From Pseudomonadota bacterium (GTDB lineage Bacteria > Pseudomonadota > Alphaproteobacteria > Rhizobiales > Hyphomicrobiaceae): DNA of 19,729 bases. Shown piece after piece: positions 1-7,688 of this stretch (within the stretch, counting starts at the first letter, position 1; each line of letters begins with the position of its first letter). The notes under the pieces were generated by a model, which was given only the letters and a program-made list of their open reading frames with translations, was not told the DNA's origin and ran no database searches. The DNA lies in assembly GCA_023430315.1 (NCBI GenBank), contig JAEZAW010000242.1, positions 1 to 19,729 on the forward strand, read 5' to 3'. A program made the translations under genes and the position numbers.

Positions 1-1030
1 GCTGGAGGACGAGCGCCCGCGCCGGAACTCCCGCCGCCGACTTTTTGGCGAAGAAGGAAAGCGCGGAGAGATCCTCGCCCATAACCATGGTCACGCGAGG
101 GCCGATCCACATCATGGCCGTGATCGCGGAGACGAGGCCGAAACAGATGAGCCCACCGACAATGCGGCCGCCTCCGGCACCGAAAATATGCTCGCCGGCG
201 ACCAAACCGACATTGAGTTGCCCCGCTAGGCGCTCCATGGGTGTCGTGTAGAGGAACACGGCATTCAGCGCGACGTACAGAACCATGACGATGAGCACAC
301 CCGCGACTAGCGCTGGCGGCAGCGTGCGCGCGGGATCCTTGATCTCATCGGCGATGTAGGTCGCCGCGTTCCAGCCGGAGTAGGAGTACATCACGTACAT
401 GAGGCCGATCGCGAACGGCGCGCTGACGATGTAGCTCAGATCGCCCGACGAGGGCGCGAAGGAGATGGGCTGCGGCGTGCCGAAGATGAGGCCGCAGAAG
501 ATGAGGCCCACGATCAGAGCCACTTTGAGGTAGGTCGCGACGTTCGTGAAAAGTGCGCCGGGTTTGGCGCCGCTCAGCAGGACCAGCGTGACGCCCCAGA
601 CGGATGCCAGCGCGAGCCACACCTTCGGCGCGCCGGGAAAAACGCCGGCGAAATAGTCGCCAAAAGCCATGGCAGCGAGTGCCACGGGCGCAGCGAAACC
701 GACCGTCGCCGATATCCAGCCGGCGAGAAACCCGAGGGCGGGATGATAGATGCGCGAGAGAAAGTTGTATTCGCCGCCCGAGCGCGGCAGCGCCGTCGCA
801 AGCTCGGCATAGGAGAGCGCCCCGCAGAGTGCCACGATGCCGCCCACCGTCCAAAGCGTGACGACCGAGAACCCCGTCGGCAGGTCGCGGACCTGAAAGC
901 CGAGGCTCGTGAACACGCCGATCCCGATCATATCGGCGACGGCAAGCGCGGTGGCCGTCGCGAGGGTTACGGTGGCAGAACCGGCCTCGCCCATGGTGGC
1001 AGCCGGCTTGGAACTGTCGGAAGAGGCCAT
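1..1030 (-). CDS. APC-family amino-acid permease (3' end beyond window)
   Basis: Inner-membrane secondary transporter of the amino acid-polyamine-organocation (APC) superfamily. The first 343 residues are in the window and the C-terminus lies off the left edge; full members are usually 430-500 residues. After a short polar N-terminus (about 20 residues), transmembrane segment 1 carries the unwound stretch MIGIGVFTSLG near residues 34-44, the hallmark substrate-binding segment of this fold. A series of hydrophobic segments follows (about 55-75, 97-123, 136-152, 167-185, 200-216, 236-260, 285-310), and YSGWNAATYIADEIKDP (about 216-232) is the typical loop after TM6. The ATG at 1030 is chosen because the next upstream in-frame codons offer no better start; its ribosome site is weak. 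The substrate cannot be told from sequence. It is divergent from the hydrolase at 1247, with about 216 bases between them in which no convincing promoter was found. Confidence 0.85.
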   Translation of the reverse strand, partial: MASSDSSKPAATMGEAGSATVTLATATALAVADMIGIGVFTSLGFQVRDLPTGFSVVTLWTVGGIVALCGALSYAELATALPRSGGEYNFLSRIYHPALGFLAGWISATVGFAAPVALAAMAFGDYFAGVFPGAPKVWLALASVWGVTLVLLSGAKPGALFTNVATYLKVALIVGLIFCGLIFGTPQPISFAPSSGDLSYIVSAPFAIGLMYVMYSYSGWNAATYIADEIKDPARTLPPALVAGVLIVMVLYVALNAVFLYTTPMERLAGQLNVGLVAGEHIFGAGGGRIVGGLICFGLVSAITAMMWIGPRVTMVMGEDLSALSFFAKKSAAGVPARALVLQ

Positions 1031-1246
1031 CGTTGCTCGCGTATGGGATGCGGGTCGCCGCGCACTGTAACCGAGGGTCTGAGCACTCACAATGAGTTAC
1101 GGGCCCGGATTGCCTCAGCGAGCGTTGACGGGTTCATAACCACGTTCTGGCCAAGAATGTGAGATTCTATTCAGGTTCGAGTGTTGCATCAGCATAGGGG
1201 TGGCGCGCCCCGTCACCGAACGGGCTGGAGAACTTCGACCGACGGC

Positions 1247-2332
1247 ATGGCTACCGCAGAGATATCAGCGCTGGCAGTCTCGGCCGTGCGGCACTCCCGC
1301 GTGGCAGTGCTAGGCGTGCGCCTCGTTCTGCTCCTTTGTCTGCTCGCGCTTGTCACGGAGCCGGCCGCGGCGCAGCAGCCAGCCCGCCGGGTCGCCACCA
1401 GTGGCTGGGTCGTGTCTACCGTACCGACGCCGCACGCCGTGGTCTCGCGCCAAGGCCCGCTGCCGAAGTCGGTCACGCGGCTCGCATCGCTCAATGCGGC
1501 CCCCTTCCCCTACGAGGGCTTTGTGCCGGGCGCCAACCGTCCCTTCATCGAGGCGGACGAGACGGGGCGCCGCTTCCATCGCACGCCCGGCGGTCGCGTC
1601 TATTGGGAAGACGAGAAGTACAACGATCCCCGTGTGCTCCTGCACATTCCGCGCGGCTTCGACATCCGCCGTCCGGGCCTGCTCGTGTTGTACTTCCATG
1701 GCCACCGCGCCAACCTGCGTCGCGACGTGTTCATGCGCCAGCGCGTGCCGTGGCAGGTGTCCATGTCGCGCAGCAACGCGGTGCTCGCAGCGCCGCAGTT
1801 CGCCGTGAACGCATCCGACTCGAGCGCCGGCAAGCTCTGGCAGCGCGGCGCGCTTCGTGACTTCATCGATGAAACGGCCAGCCGCCTCGCCACCATGCAC
1901 GGCGACCCGCGGTCCGAGGCAACATTCGCCAATCTGCCGGTGGTGATCGTCGCCTACAGCGGTGGTGTCGGACCGGCGTCATGGGCCATCCGCAATGGCG
2001 ATCTCGGATCGCGGCTGCGCGGCATCGTGCTGCTCGATGCGGCCTACGGCGAGATGGGTGTGTTCGCCGACTGGATCGCGCGCACGCCCAATGCCTTCCT
2101 GCTCAGCACCTATACGGGCTCGACAGAGGGACGTAATCGCGAGCTGAGGGGCCTTGTCGAGGCTCGCGGCCTGCAGGCTTTGGACGCCGTACCGCCGCGC
2201 ATCGAGCCAGGCAACGTTGCCATCGTGCCGGCGGCGAGCGGTGCCACGCACCACGATTTCCTGCTACGCGCCTGGACTGACGACCCGCTGCGCGACCTAC
2301 TCGCCCGCGTGCGCGGCTACCCGCGGATGTAG
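1247..2332 (+). CDS. Exported alpha/beta-hydrolase-like protein
   Basis: Probable secreted or periplasmic serine hydrolase of unknown substrate, 361 residues. The N-terminus has a basic stretch and a hydrophobic core (VLGVRLVLLLCLLALV, about 21-36) ending in EPAAAQQ, a normal signal-peptidase I site near residue 42. The rest fits an alpha/beta hydrolase: LLVLYFHGHRAN (about 145-156) resembles the strand plus oxyanion-side HG motif, AYSGG (236-240) is a nucleophile elbow with Ser238, LLDAAYG (262-268) could give the acid Asp264, and THHDFL (334-339) the catalytic His. The reading frame extends upstream to a GTG at 1181, but ATG 1247 gives a signal peptide of ordinary length, so it is preferred; neither start has a strong ribosome site. 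The gene ends 5 bases from the convergent gene at 2338. The fold is fairly likely; substrate and role are not known. Confidence 0.75.
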   Translation: MATAEISALAVSAVRHSRVAVLGVRLVLLLCLLALVTEPAAAQQPARRVATSGWVVSTVPTPHAVVSRQGPLPKSVTRLASLNAAPFPYEGFVPGANRPFIEADETGRRFHRTPGGRVYWEDEKYNDPRVLLHIPRGFDIRRPGLLVLYFHGHRANLRRDVFMRQRVPWQVSMSRSNAVLAAPQFAVNASDSSAGKLWQRGALRDFIDETASRLATMHGDPRSEATFANLPVVIVAYSGGVGPASWAIRNGDLGSRLRGIVLLDAAYGEMGVFADWIARTPNAFLLSTYTGSTEGRNRELRGLVEARGLQALDAVPPRIEPGNVAIVPAASGATHHDFLLRAWTDDPLRDLLARVRGYPRM

Positions 2333-2337
2333 CGACG

Positions 2338-2733
2338 CTACTTCGCCTCTTCCTTCACGCTCTTGAACACCTCCGACGCGACCATCATTGCGTCGCGGAT
2401 CACGGGTGCGCCGACATAGCCGATGAGGTGGAGCAACACCTCCGTCAGCTCTTCCTCCGTCCAGCCCTGCTTCAAGGCAAAGCGCAGGTGAATGTCTAGC
2501 TCGGGATAGCGGCCGGTTGCAGCATCCGACACGACGCAGACGAGCGTGCGCGTCTTGAGATCGATACCCGGCCGCGTCCACAAGACGCCGAAGATGCCCT
2601 CGGTCGCCACGTCGATGAATTTCTTCATCACCGGGTCCTTGGCGTATGCCGCCGCGTTGCGCTCAAAATCCTTGTCTCCACGCAGCTTACGGCGCACGGC
2701 CTCGCCGCGCTTGTAGACGTCGCTTGTCGTCAT
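2338..2733 (-). CDS. Carboxymuconolactone decarboxylase (CMD)-family protein
   Basis: Small cytoplasmic helical protein of 131 residues in the CMD/AhpD-like superfamily. The core is about residues 40-120: VLWTRPGIDLKTRTLVCVVSDAATGRYPELDIHLRFALKQGWTEEELTEVLLHLIGYVG follows the family pattern (start of helix with TRTLV, then HL.FAL..G.T.EEL.E). The CxxC pair of AhpD-type peroxidase members is absent, so it is closer to the 4-carboxymuconolactone decarboxylase branch, although that does not prove the reaction. ATG 2733 is chosen over the upstream ATG at 2748 because a perfect GGAGG lies 7 bases before it. It follows the LLM oxidoreductase by 29 bases on the same strand, so the two are probably cotranscribed, and it may act in the same catabolic route, possibly on an aromatic or lactone compound (inference). 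Confidence 0.85.
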   Translation of the reverse strand: MTTSDVYKRGEAVRRKLRGDKDFERNAAAYAKDPVMKKFIDVATEGIFGVLWTRPGIDLKTRTLVCVVSDAATGRYPELDIHLRFALKQGWTEEELTEVLLHLIGYVGAPVIRDAMMVASEVFKSVKEEAK

Positions 2734-2762
2734 CGGGCATTCCTCCATTTTTTGATTATCGA

Positions 2763-3872
2763 CTATTCGGCTGCGCGCGCAGCGATGTCCGGCGCATCAG
2801 GAACCGGCGTCCGCGCGACGATCGGCACGACCTCCTCGGCAAAGCGGCGCATCATGCGATGGCGCGCCTCGCGCGGCACGCCTGCCGTCGCATTCGACAC
2901 GATGAAGTAGTCGAAGCCGATGCTGCGCAGGCGCGTGATCTGCGCCGCAATCGTCTCCGGCGTGCCGACGAGATTGCGATCGAGGATCGGATCGATCTTC
3001 TCGGGATCCGCCATTTCCTTCATGCCGCCGAAGATCTTCGCGAACTGCTGGTAACCCTCGATATCGGCCCAAGGCGTCGAGTCGACCGTGTAGTGCTCGG
3101 CCTGGAGCTTGTAGTAGCGCGAGAGATGGTGGCGTGCTTCGGCGCGCGCCTCGTCCTCCGTGTCCCCGATGAAGCACTTGCAGCTGATGGGCAGCGTGAC
3201 ATCGGTCGCAAAGCCGCGCGACGCGGCGCGCTCGCGCCAACGAGTCAGAATCTTGAGCAGGAGATAGTCCGGAAATTGCGCGAGCGAGAGCGGCGGCAGG
3301 CCGAGATCGGCCATGATCTCCGCACTCTCGGGGCTGCCGATCGCACCGTAGAAATTCGGCCGGTTGTCGCCGAGCGTAGGTCGCACCACGATCTCGCGAT
3401 CGAGGACGAGATGCCGGCCCTTGTAACGGAAGGGCTTGCCCTCGAGCGCAAGCTGCAAGACTTCCCAGCATTCGCGGAAGCGCTCGCGCGCCTCGGTCAT
3501 GGGCACGCGCATGGCGTCGTACTCGAGCTTGGCCGTGCCGCGCCCCATGCCTATGTGCAGCGGCCCATCCGTGAGCGTGCGGAGCATCGAGACATCTTCG
3601 GCGAAGCGCACCGGATCGTACCACGGCAGCACCATCACCGCCGTGCCGAGCCCGAGACCTGGGCAAGCTGCTGCAATGTGCGAGAGCAGCATCAGCGGAT
3701 TGGGCGTCGGGTAGTAGTCGGAGAAGTGGTGCTCGACGAGCCACACGGATTCGTAGCAGAGCTCTTGCGCCCGCCGCGCATCGCCGACCGCTTCGCGGTA
3801 GAGCGTCGCATCGCTGGCGCCTTCCGCATCGACGGCACCAATCTGCACCGCATAGCGCGCTAGTCTGGCCAT
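2763..3872 (-). CDS. LLM-class flavin-dependent oxidoreductase (luciferase-like)
   Basis: Bacterial luciferase-like flavoenzyme, 369 residues, expected to use reduced FMN or F420 to oxidise an unidentified substrate in the cytoplasm. Recognisable landmarks are the N-terminal strand and helix ending in YESVWLVEHHFSDYYPTPNPLMLLSHIAAACPGLGLGTAVMVLPWYDPVRFAEDVSMLRTLTDGPLHIGMGRG, which is the classic LLM block (EHH, the conserved P..LP..DP.R.AE, then G.GRG), and the C-terminal VGTPETIAAQITRLRSIGFDYFIV. The open frame runs up to 4148, but ATG 3872 has GAGGAG just upstream and gives the usual N-terminus MARLARYAVQ. It is the first gene of a unit with the CMD-family gene and is divergent from the OYE-family gene at 4024. 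Known relatives include alkane, nitrilotriacetate and thiocarbamate monooxygenases; nothing here picks one. Confidence 0.88.
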   Translation of the reverse strand: MARLARYAVQIGAVDAEGASDATLYREAVGDARRAQELCYESVWLVEHHFSDYYPTPNPLMLLSHIAAACPGLGLGTAVMVLPWYDPVRFAEDVSMLRTLTDGPLHIGMGRGTAKLEYDAMRVPMTEARERFRECWEVLQLALEGKPFRYKGRHLVLDREIVVRPTLGDNRPNFYGAIGSPESAEIMADLGLPPLSLAQFPDYLLLKILTRWRERAASRGFATDVTLPISCKCFIGDTEDEARAEARHHLSRYYKLQAEHYTVDSTPWADIEGYQQFAKIFGGMKEMADPEKIDPILDRNLVGTPETIAAQITRLRSIGFDYFIVSNATAGVPREARHRMMRRFAEEVVPIVARTPVPDAPDIAARAAE

Positions 3873-3954
3873 TGCCGCTCCTCTCTTTTGCCTTGACGTT
3901 TTCTCCCTGATCGCGAGGCTATCGCGGTTTGCAAGGGTGGTCATCCCTCTCAGT

Positions 3955-3968
3955 TCCATGCGCATGGA
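3955..3968. promoter_or_regulatory. 14-bp palindrome in divergent intergenic region, possible operator
   Basis: TCCATGCGCATGGA is a perfect 14-base palindrome in the 151-base gap between the LLM oxidoreductase start (3872) and the OYE start (4024). The same gap has a 5-base inverted repeat CGCGA-N5-TCGCG at 3912-3926 and a -35-like TTGACG at about 3894. Position and symmetry suit a repressor site controlling both directions. No regulator gene lies next to it, so this is a guess from structure. Confidence 0.3.
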
Positions 3969-4023
3969 GCTATGACGTCCCAGCGCAGGTGTGTGGTTCC
4001 GGAAGGCGCGGAGAAGATCAGAC

Positions 4024-5190
4024 ATGACGATGCCAATGCTTTTCACGCCGATTACGCTCCGCAGCGTGACGCTCAAGAACCGCGTCGTCGTCGCGCCCAT
4101 GCACCAGTATTCGGCGATCAAGGGCCACGTCACCGACTGGCATCTCATGAATGCAGGCCGCTATGCCGCGGGTGGCGCCGGCATGGTCATGATGGAGTCG
4201 ACCAAGGTCGCGCGGAATGGCTGCGGCACGGTCGGCGACACCGCACTGTGGGACGACAGCTTCATCGAGGGCTTCGCGCGCTGCGCGACCTTCATCAAGC
4301 AGCAGGGAGCCACCGCCGCCATCCAGCTCGGCCATTCCGGCCGCAAGGCGCGGCTCACACGCCCCTGGGAAGGTGGCAAGCCGCTCAAGGGTGACGAGCC
4401 CGAGGTCTACGATTGGGACGACTGGGAACTTGTCGCGCCGAGCGCCGTGCCGCACTCGGACAAGGCACCTGTGCCGCGCGCGCTCTCACACAATGAAGTG
4501 CGCGATTTCGTCGGCAAGTGGGGCGATGCTGCGGTCCGCGCCGACAAAGCCGGCTTCGACGTGCTGGAGATCCACGCAGCGCATGGCTATCTCATTCATC
4601 AGTTTCTCTCGCCGGTCGCCAACGTGCGGACGGACGAGTACGGCGGCAACGAGATGAACCGGATGCGTTTTGCGCTCGAGGTGGCCGAGCACGTGCGCTC
4701 GGTCTGGCCAGCGGAAAAGCCGCTCTTCATGCGCCTTTCCTGCGAGGATGATGCGGGCTTCGGGCCAGCCGAGAGCATTCGGCTCTCGCGCCTGCTCAAG
4801 GACAAGGGCATCGATGTGATCGACTGCTCGTCGGGCGGCACGCTCAACTATTCGCCCATGGATGGCGAACGCTCCAAGAAGTACGGCTATCAGGTGCCTT
4901 ACGCGGAAGCGATCCGCAAAGAGGCTGGCATCAAGACCATGGCGGTCGGGCACATCGTCCATGCCGATCAGGCCGAGGCAATCCTGCGCGAAGGACGTGC
5001 CGACCTCATCGCGCTGGCACGCGAGCTCATGTACAATCCCAATTGGGCCATGGATGCCGCACAGAAGCTCGGCGCCGATCCGGATTTCATGCTCGTGCCA
5101 CCACCCATGCGCTACTGGCTCGCGAAGCGCGCGAAGTCCGCCTTCGAAGGCAAGCCCTCGACGTGGTCGAAAGGTCTCGGCGATCACTAG
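4024..5190 (+). CDS. NADH:flavin oxidoreductase, old yellow enzyme family (YqjM-like)
   Basis: FMN-containing ene-reductase of 388 residues with a TIM-barrel fold, expected to reduce activated C=C bonds of enones or xenobiotics with NAD(P)H. The family landmarks are in order: LFTPITLRSVTLKNRVVVAPM (6-26), the QLGHSGRK block (101-108), the substrate-binding pair His184/His187 in EIHAAHGYLIHQFLSP, RTDEYGG (202-208), and the FMN phosphate-binding end AVGHIVHADQAEAILREGRADLIALARELMYNPNW. This is the YqjM/NamA branch rather than the classical yeast OYE branch. The redox-tuning cysteine of YqjM (PMCMYS) is replaced by His27 (PMHQYS), while the following Tyr29 is kept. The start is taken at ATG 4024 with a GGAG some 12 bases upstream; ATG 4030 is an alternative. 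The metallophosphoesterase follows after 12 bases. Confidence 0.9.
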   Translation: MTMPMLFTPITLRSVTLKNRVVVAPMHQYSAIKGHVTDWHLMNAGRYAAGGAGMVMMESTKVARNGCGTVGDTALWDDSFIEGFARCATFIKQQGATAAIQLGHSGRKARLTRPWEGGKPLKGDEPEVYDWDDWELVAPSAVPHSDKAPVPRALSHNEVRDFVGKWGDAAVRADKAGFDVLEIHAAHGYLIHQFLSPVANVRTDEYGGNEMNRMRFALEVAEHVRSVWPAEKPLFMRLSCEDDAGFGPAESIRLSRLLKDKGIDVIDCSSGGTLNYSPMDGERSKKYGYQVPYAEAIRKEAGIKTMAVGHIVHADQAEAILREGRADLIALARELMYNPNWAMDAAQKLGADPDFMLVPPPMRYWLAKRAKSAFEGKPSTWSKGLGDH

Positions 5191-5202
5191 TTCGGCAATC
5201 AA

Positions 5203-6000
5203 ATGCTGATCGCGCACCTCTCCGATCCGCACGTCCGCCCGCGCGGCGTTCTCTATCAGAACCTCGTCGACTCGAATGCGATGTTCGAGGCGGCCGTGCA
5301 CCATCTCAACGCTCTGTCACCGCGGCCCGATGTCGTGATCCTGAGCGGTGATCTCGTCGATTTCGGCAGCGAGGAGGAATACGCACACGCGCGCGAATTG
5401 CTCGCTCCGATCCGTGAACCGCTGCTCATGATCCCCGGCAATCACGACGAGCGAGAGGCCATGCGGCGGAGCTTTCCCGATCATGCGTATTGGCCGAAAT
5501 CCGGACCGCTGAGCTTCTCTGCAACCGAGTTCGGTCCAGTCCGCATCATCGGCTTGGACATCACGGTGCCAGGCAAGCACCATGGCGACATGGACGATGC
5601 GGCCGTCGCGTGGCTCGACGCGACGCTCGCGCGCGAGCCCGATCGCCCGACCATCATCATGATGCACCAGCACCCGTTCGCGAGCGGCATTCCCTACATT
5701 GACAAATACGATTGCCGGCGCGGCGAGCGTCTCGCCGAAGTCGTCTCACGCTATCCCGCAGTCGTGCGCATTCTGTGCGGTCACATTCACCGCCATATGC
5801 AGTTGCAGTTCGGCGGGACGATCCTCTGCACAGCACCGAGCACGACGACAGCCATCGCGCTTCGTCTCGATCCCGCGGCTGCACCAGCCTCCTACGTCGA
5901 TCCGCCGGCCATGCTGCTCCATCACTGGCAGCCGGATACCGGACTGATCACCCACTACGTGCCGATCGGCGATTTCCGCGGACCTCTTCCCTTCGCTTGA
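5203..6000 (+). CDS. Class III metallophosphoesterase (CpdA-like phosphodiesterase)
   Basis: Calcineurin-like phosphoesterase of 265 residues with two metal ions, in the group that includes cAMP phosphodiesterase CpdA and related phosphodiesterases. All five metal-ligand motifs are present in order: SDPHV (Asp8, His10), SGDLVD (Asp50), PGNHDE (Asn80, His81), MMHQHP (His155) and CGHIHR (His194, His196). There is no signal peptide, so it is probably cytoplasmic. It begins 12 bases after the OYE-family reductase and is very likely cotranscribed with it. Its end is convergent with the protease gene, 19 bases away, and no terminator hairpin is visible in that gap. Cyclic-nucleotide activity is known for some relatives, but the true substrate here is not determined by sequence. 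Confidence 0.87.
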   Translation: MLIAHLSDPHVRPRGVLYQNLVDSNAMFEAAVHHLNALSPRPDVVILSGDLVDFGSEEEYAHARELLAPIREPLLMIPGNHDEREAMRRSFPDHAYWPKSGPLSFSATEFGPVRIIGLDITVPGKHHGDMDDAAVAWLDATLAREPDRPTIIMMHQHPFASGIPYIDKYDCRRGERLAEVVSRYPAVVRILCGHIHRHMQLQFGGTILCTAPSTTTAIALRLDPAAAPASYVDPPAMLLHHWQPDTGLITHYVPIGDFRGPLPFA

Positions 6001-6019
6001 GTGAAGCGGTATCGGTGCC

Positions 6020-7645
6020 CTACTGCCGCGCGCCGACAGCCTTTGGCTGATCGGTCAATGCTTCAAGTGCCGCTCGCGCATGTACGCGCCCGGCGCCAAA
6101 CTCATCGTCAGGTCCCTTGAGACCGAGATCCTCGGAAGTCTCAGCTAGGACCCGCAACACATCCTCGGGCCGTATATTCGGCATTTTCTCGAGAATGAGC
6201 GCCATGATGCCGGACACATAGGCCGCAGACATGGAAGTCCCCGACATGAACATGTGACCGTTCTTCAGCCCAGGCACGAGAATGTCGACACCCGGCGCGG
6301 CAAATGAAATGTAGGAGCCGCGATTTGCGTGCGTATAAAGCCGCTGGGCACTATCGAGCGCTGTCACCGCGATGACATCCGGGTAGGCCGCTGGATATGA
6401 CGGCGCAGCCTCGGGTCCTCCATTGCCGGCCGCAGCGACGAGGATGACGTTGCGGCGCGCTACTGCCGCAACCGCCCGCTCGATAGCCGGATCGCGGCCA
6501 CCGCTGAAGCTCAGGTTGATGATCTGTGCGCCGTGCTGCACGGACCAGTCGAGCGACTTCAGAATGATGAAGCTCGTCGATTCCGGCAGATCGCGCTTCG
6601 GCACGGCAAAGAAGGCGCGCACGGCGAGCAATTTCGCATCGGGAGCAATGCCCGAGACGAGGCCACGCGCGCGGATGATGCCGGCAATGGCCGTGCCATG
6701 CACATCAGGCTTCGCATCTTTGGTGCCCGTCGCGTCGAATGCCTCGCTGACGGCGCCTTTGAGATCGCTGTGCGCCTGATCGACGCCTGAGTCGATTACG
6801 GCGATCTTCACGCCACGACCCGTCGCAAGCTCGTGTGCGCTTTCCGCACCGACCATGTCGAGCGCGTACTGCGCCGCACGCGCAGCTCCACCCGCACCGG
6901 CCTGGCGCTGATAGATCATGTTCGGCTGGACCAGCATCACGCGGGGATCTGACGTGAGGGCAGCGATCACGGTCTGCACCGGACGCTGATCGCTGATGCG
7001 ATAGACCTGCGCGCGCGCCTCGAGCAGGGCCACATTCGAGCTGCTCACGAGTTGCAAGCGATGCGTCTGAGCGAGCTGGCCTTCCGTCTCGCCAGGCTGG
7101 TTTGCGGCGACGAGTACGAGCACCTGCCGCGCCACGGAGAGATCGGGCGCGCCCGCCTGTGCCTGCGGCGCGCGCTCCTGGCGCGTGCCGTAGGCGCGCG
7201 GAGGCGGTCCGCTGCTGCCGCCACCAGGATTGGGCAGGACGATGATCGGCGGGATCTTTCCGCCACCGGGCGGCGAGCGGTCAGGGCACGCCGGGCGACC
7301 ACGCACGCCACACGTCGGCTTTTTCTCATCCGCCGTTTTGTCCTGGCAGGCGGGACGGCCCGGCACACCACAACGCGGCTTGGATTTCTTCTCCTCGGTC
7401 AGCTTTCCAGGACGCGGACGACGACGTTTGCGTTCTTCTTCTTCCTGCTGCGCAGCCATGATCCCGAGAATGACCAAGCCTGTACCCACGGAGACACCGA
7501 CGCCTCCGCCGCCGCCTCGTCCACCTCTGTATTGCCCATCACGCCCGCCGCGTCCCTGTGCCTCCGCGTCGGAGTAAGCCGCGAGCGTCAGGAGCACCGC
7601 GAGCGCAGCCAGTGCAGCTGTTCGAGAGAACGAGATGAAGAACAT
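6020..7645 (-). CDS. S8 subtilisin-family serine peptidase, exported, with propeptide-like domain
   Basis: Secreted or membrane-anchored subtilase of 541 residues. An N-terminal signal segment (about 5-23) ends at DAEAQ (about 30). A Gly/Arg-rich stretch and a second hydrophobic segment (about 49-66) follow, then a charged region with two near-identical cysteine motifs, CGVPGRPAC (92-100) and CGVRGRPAC (112-120), and a Pro/Gly linker. Residues about 174-246 look like an I9-type inhibitor propeptide. The catalytic domain (about 255-530) has Asp285 in VIDSGVD, His316 in DVHGTAIAG, oxyanion Asn408 in AAAGNGG and Ser471 in SGTSMSAAYVSG, so it should be active. The start ATG 7645 has GGAAGAG upstream. 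It lies 43 bases after the anti-sigma gene on the same strand, so it is probably the third gene of the ECF sigma unit. Targets are unknown; maturation or envelope quality control are possible roles. Confidence 0.9.
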   Translation of the reverse strand: MFFISFSRTAALAALAVLLTLAAYSDAEAQGRGGRDGQYRGGRGGGGGVGVSVGTGLVILGIMAAQQEEEERKRRRPRPGKLTEEKKSKPRCGVPGRPACQDKTADEKKPTCGVRGRPACPDRSPPGGGKIPPIIVLPNPGGGSSGPPPRAYGTRQERAPQAQAGAPDLSVARQVLVLVAANQPGETEGQLAQTHRLQLVSSSNVALLEARAQVYRISDQRPVQTVIAALTSDPRVMLVQPNMIYQRQAGAGGAARAAQYALDMVGAESAHELATGRGVKIAVIDSGVDQAHSDLKGAVSEAFDATGTKDAKPDVHGTAIAGIIRARGLVSGIAPDAKLLAVRAFFAVPKRDLPESTSFIILKSLDWSVQHGAQIINLSFSGGRDPAIERAVAAVARRNVILVAAAGNGGPEAAPSYPAAYPDVIAVTALDSAQRLYTHANRGSYISFAAPGVDILVPGLKNGHMFMSGTSMSAAYVSGIMALILEKMPNIRPEDVLRVLAETSEDLGLKGPDDEFGAGRVHARAALEALTDQPKAVGARQ

Positions 7646-7662
7646 GACTCTTCCACTCCCAT

Positions 7663-7680
7663 CGGGCGATCGAGCGCCCG
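7663..7680. repeat. Short inverted repeat between anti-sigma and protease genes
   Basis: CGGGCG-N6-CGCCCG forms a perfect 6-base hairpin in the 43-base gap between the anti-sigma stop and the protease start. No T-run follows it on the minus strand, so it is not a normal intrinsic terminator. It could temper read-through or stabilise one side of the mRNA, or be chance in GC-rich DNA. Confidence 0.35.
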
Positions 7681-7688
7681 TCCAAGTC

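Noticed and set aside
345..854. Open frame of 169 residues on the minus strand inside the permease region
   Set aside because: It is Arg/His-rich and overlaps the APC permease frame, which runs unbroken from 1030 to the window edge with clear membrane segments; it is a GC-rich shadow frame.
2646..3863. 405-residue open frame on the plus strand antisense to the LLM and CMD genes
   Set aside because: Arg-rich composition with no family motif, while the opposite strand encodes two recognisable proteins with good ribosome sites.
4486..5304. 272-residue open frame antisense to the OYE gene
   Set aside because: It is the reverse complement of a well-conserved enzyme and has no recognisable motif.
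6001..6019. Terminator between convergent phosphoesterase and protease genes
   Set aside because: The 19-base gap has no hairpin or T-run on either strand.
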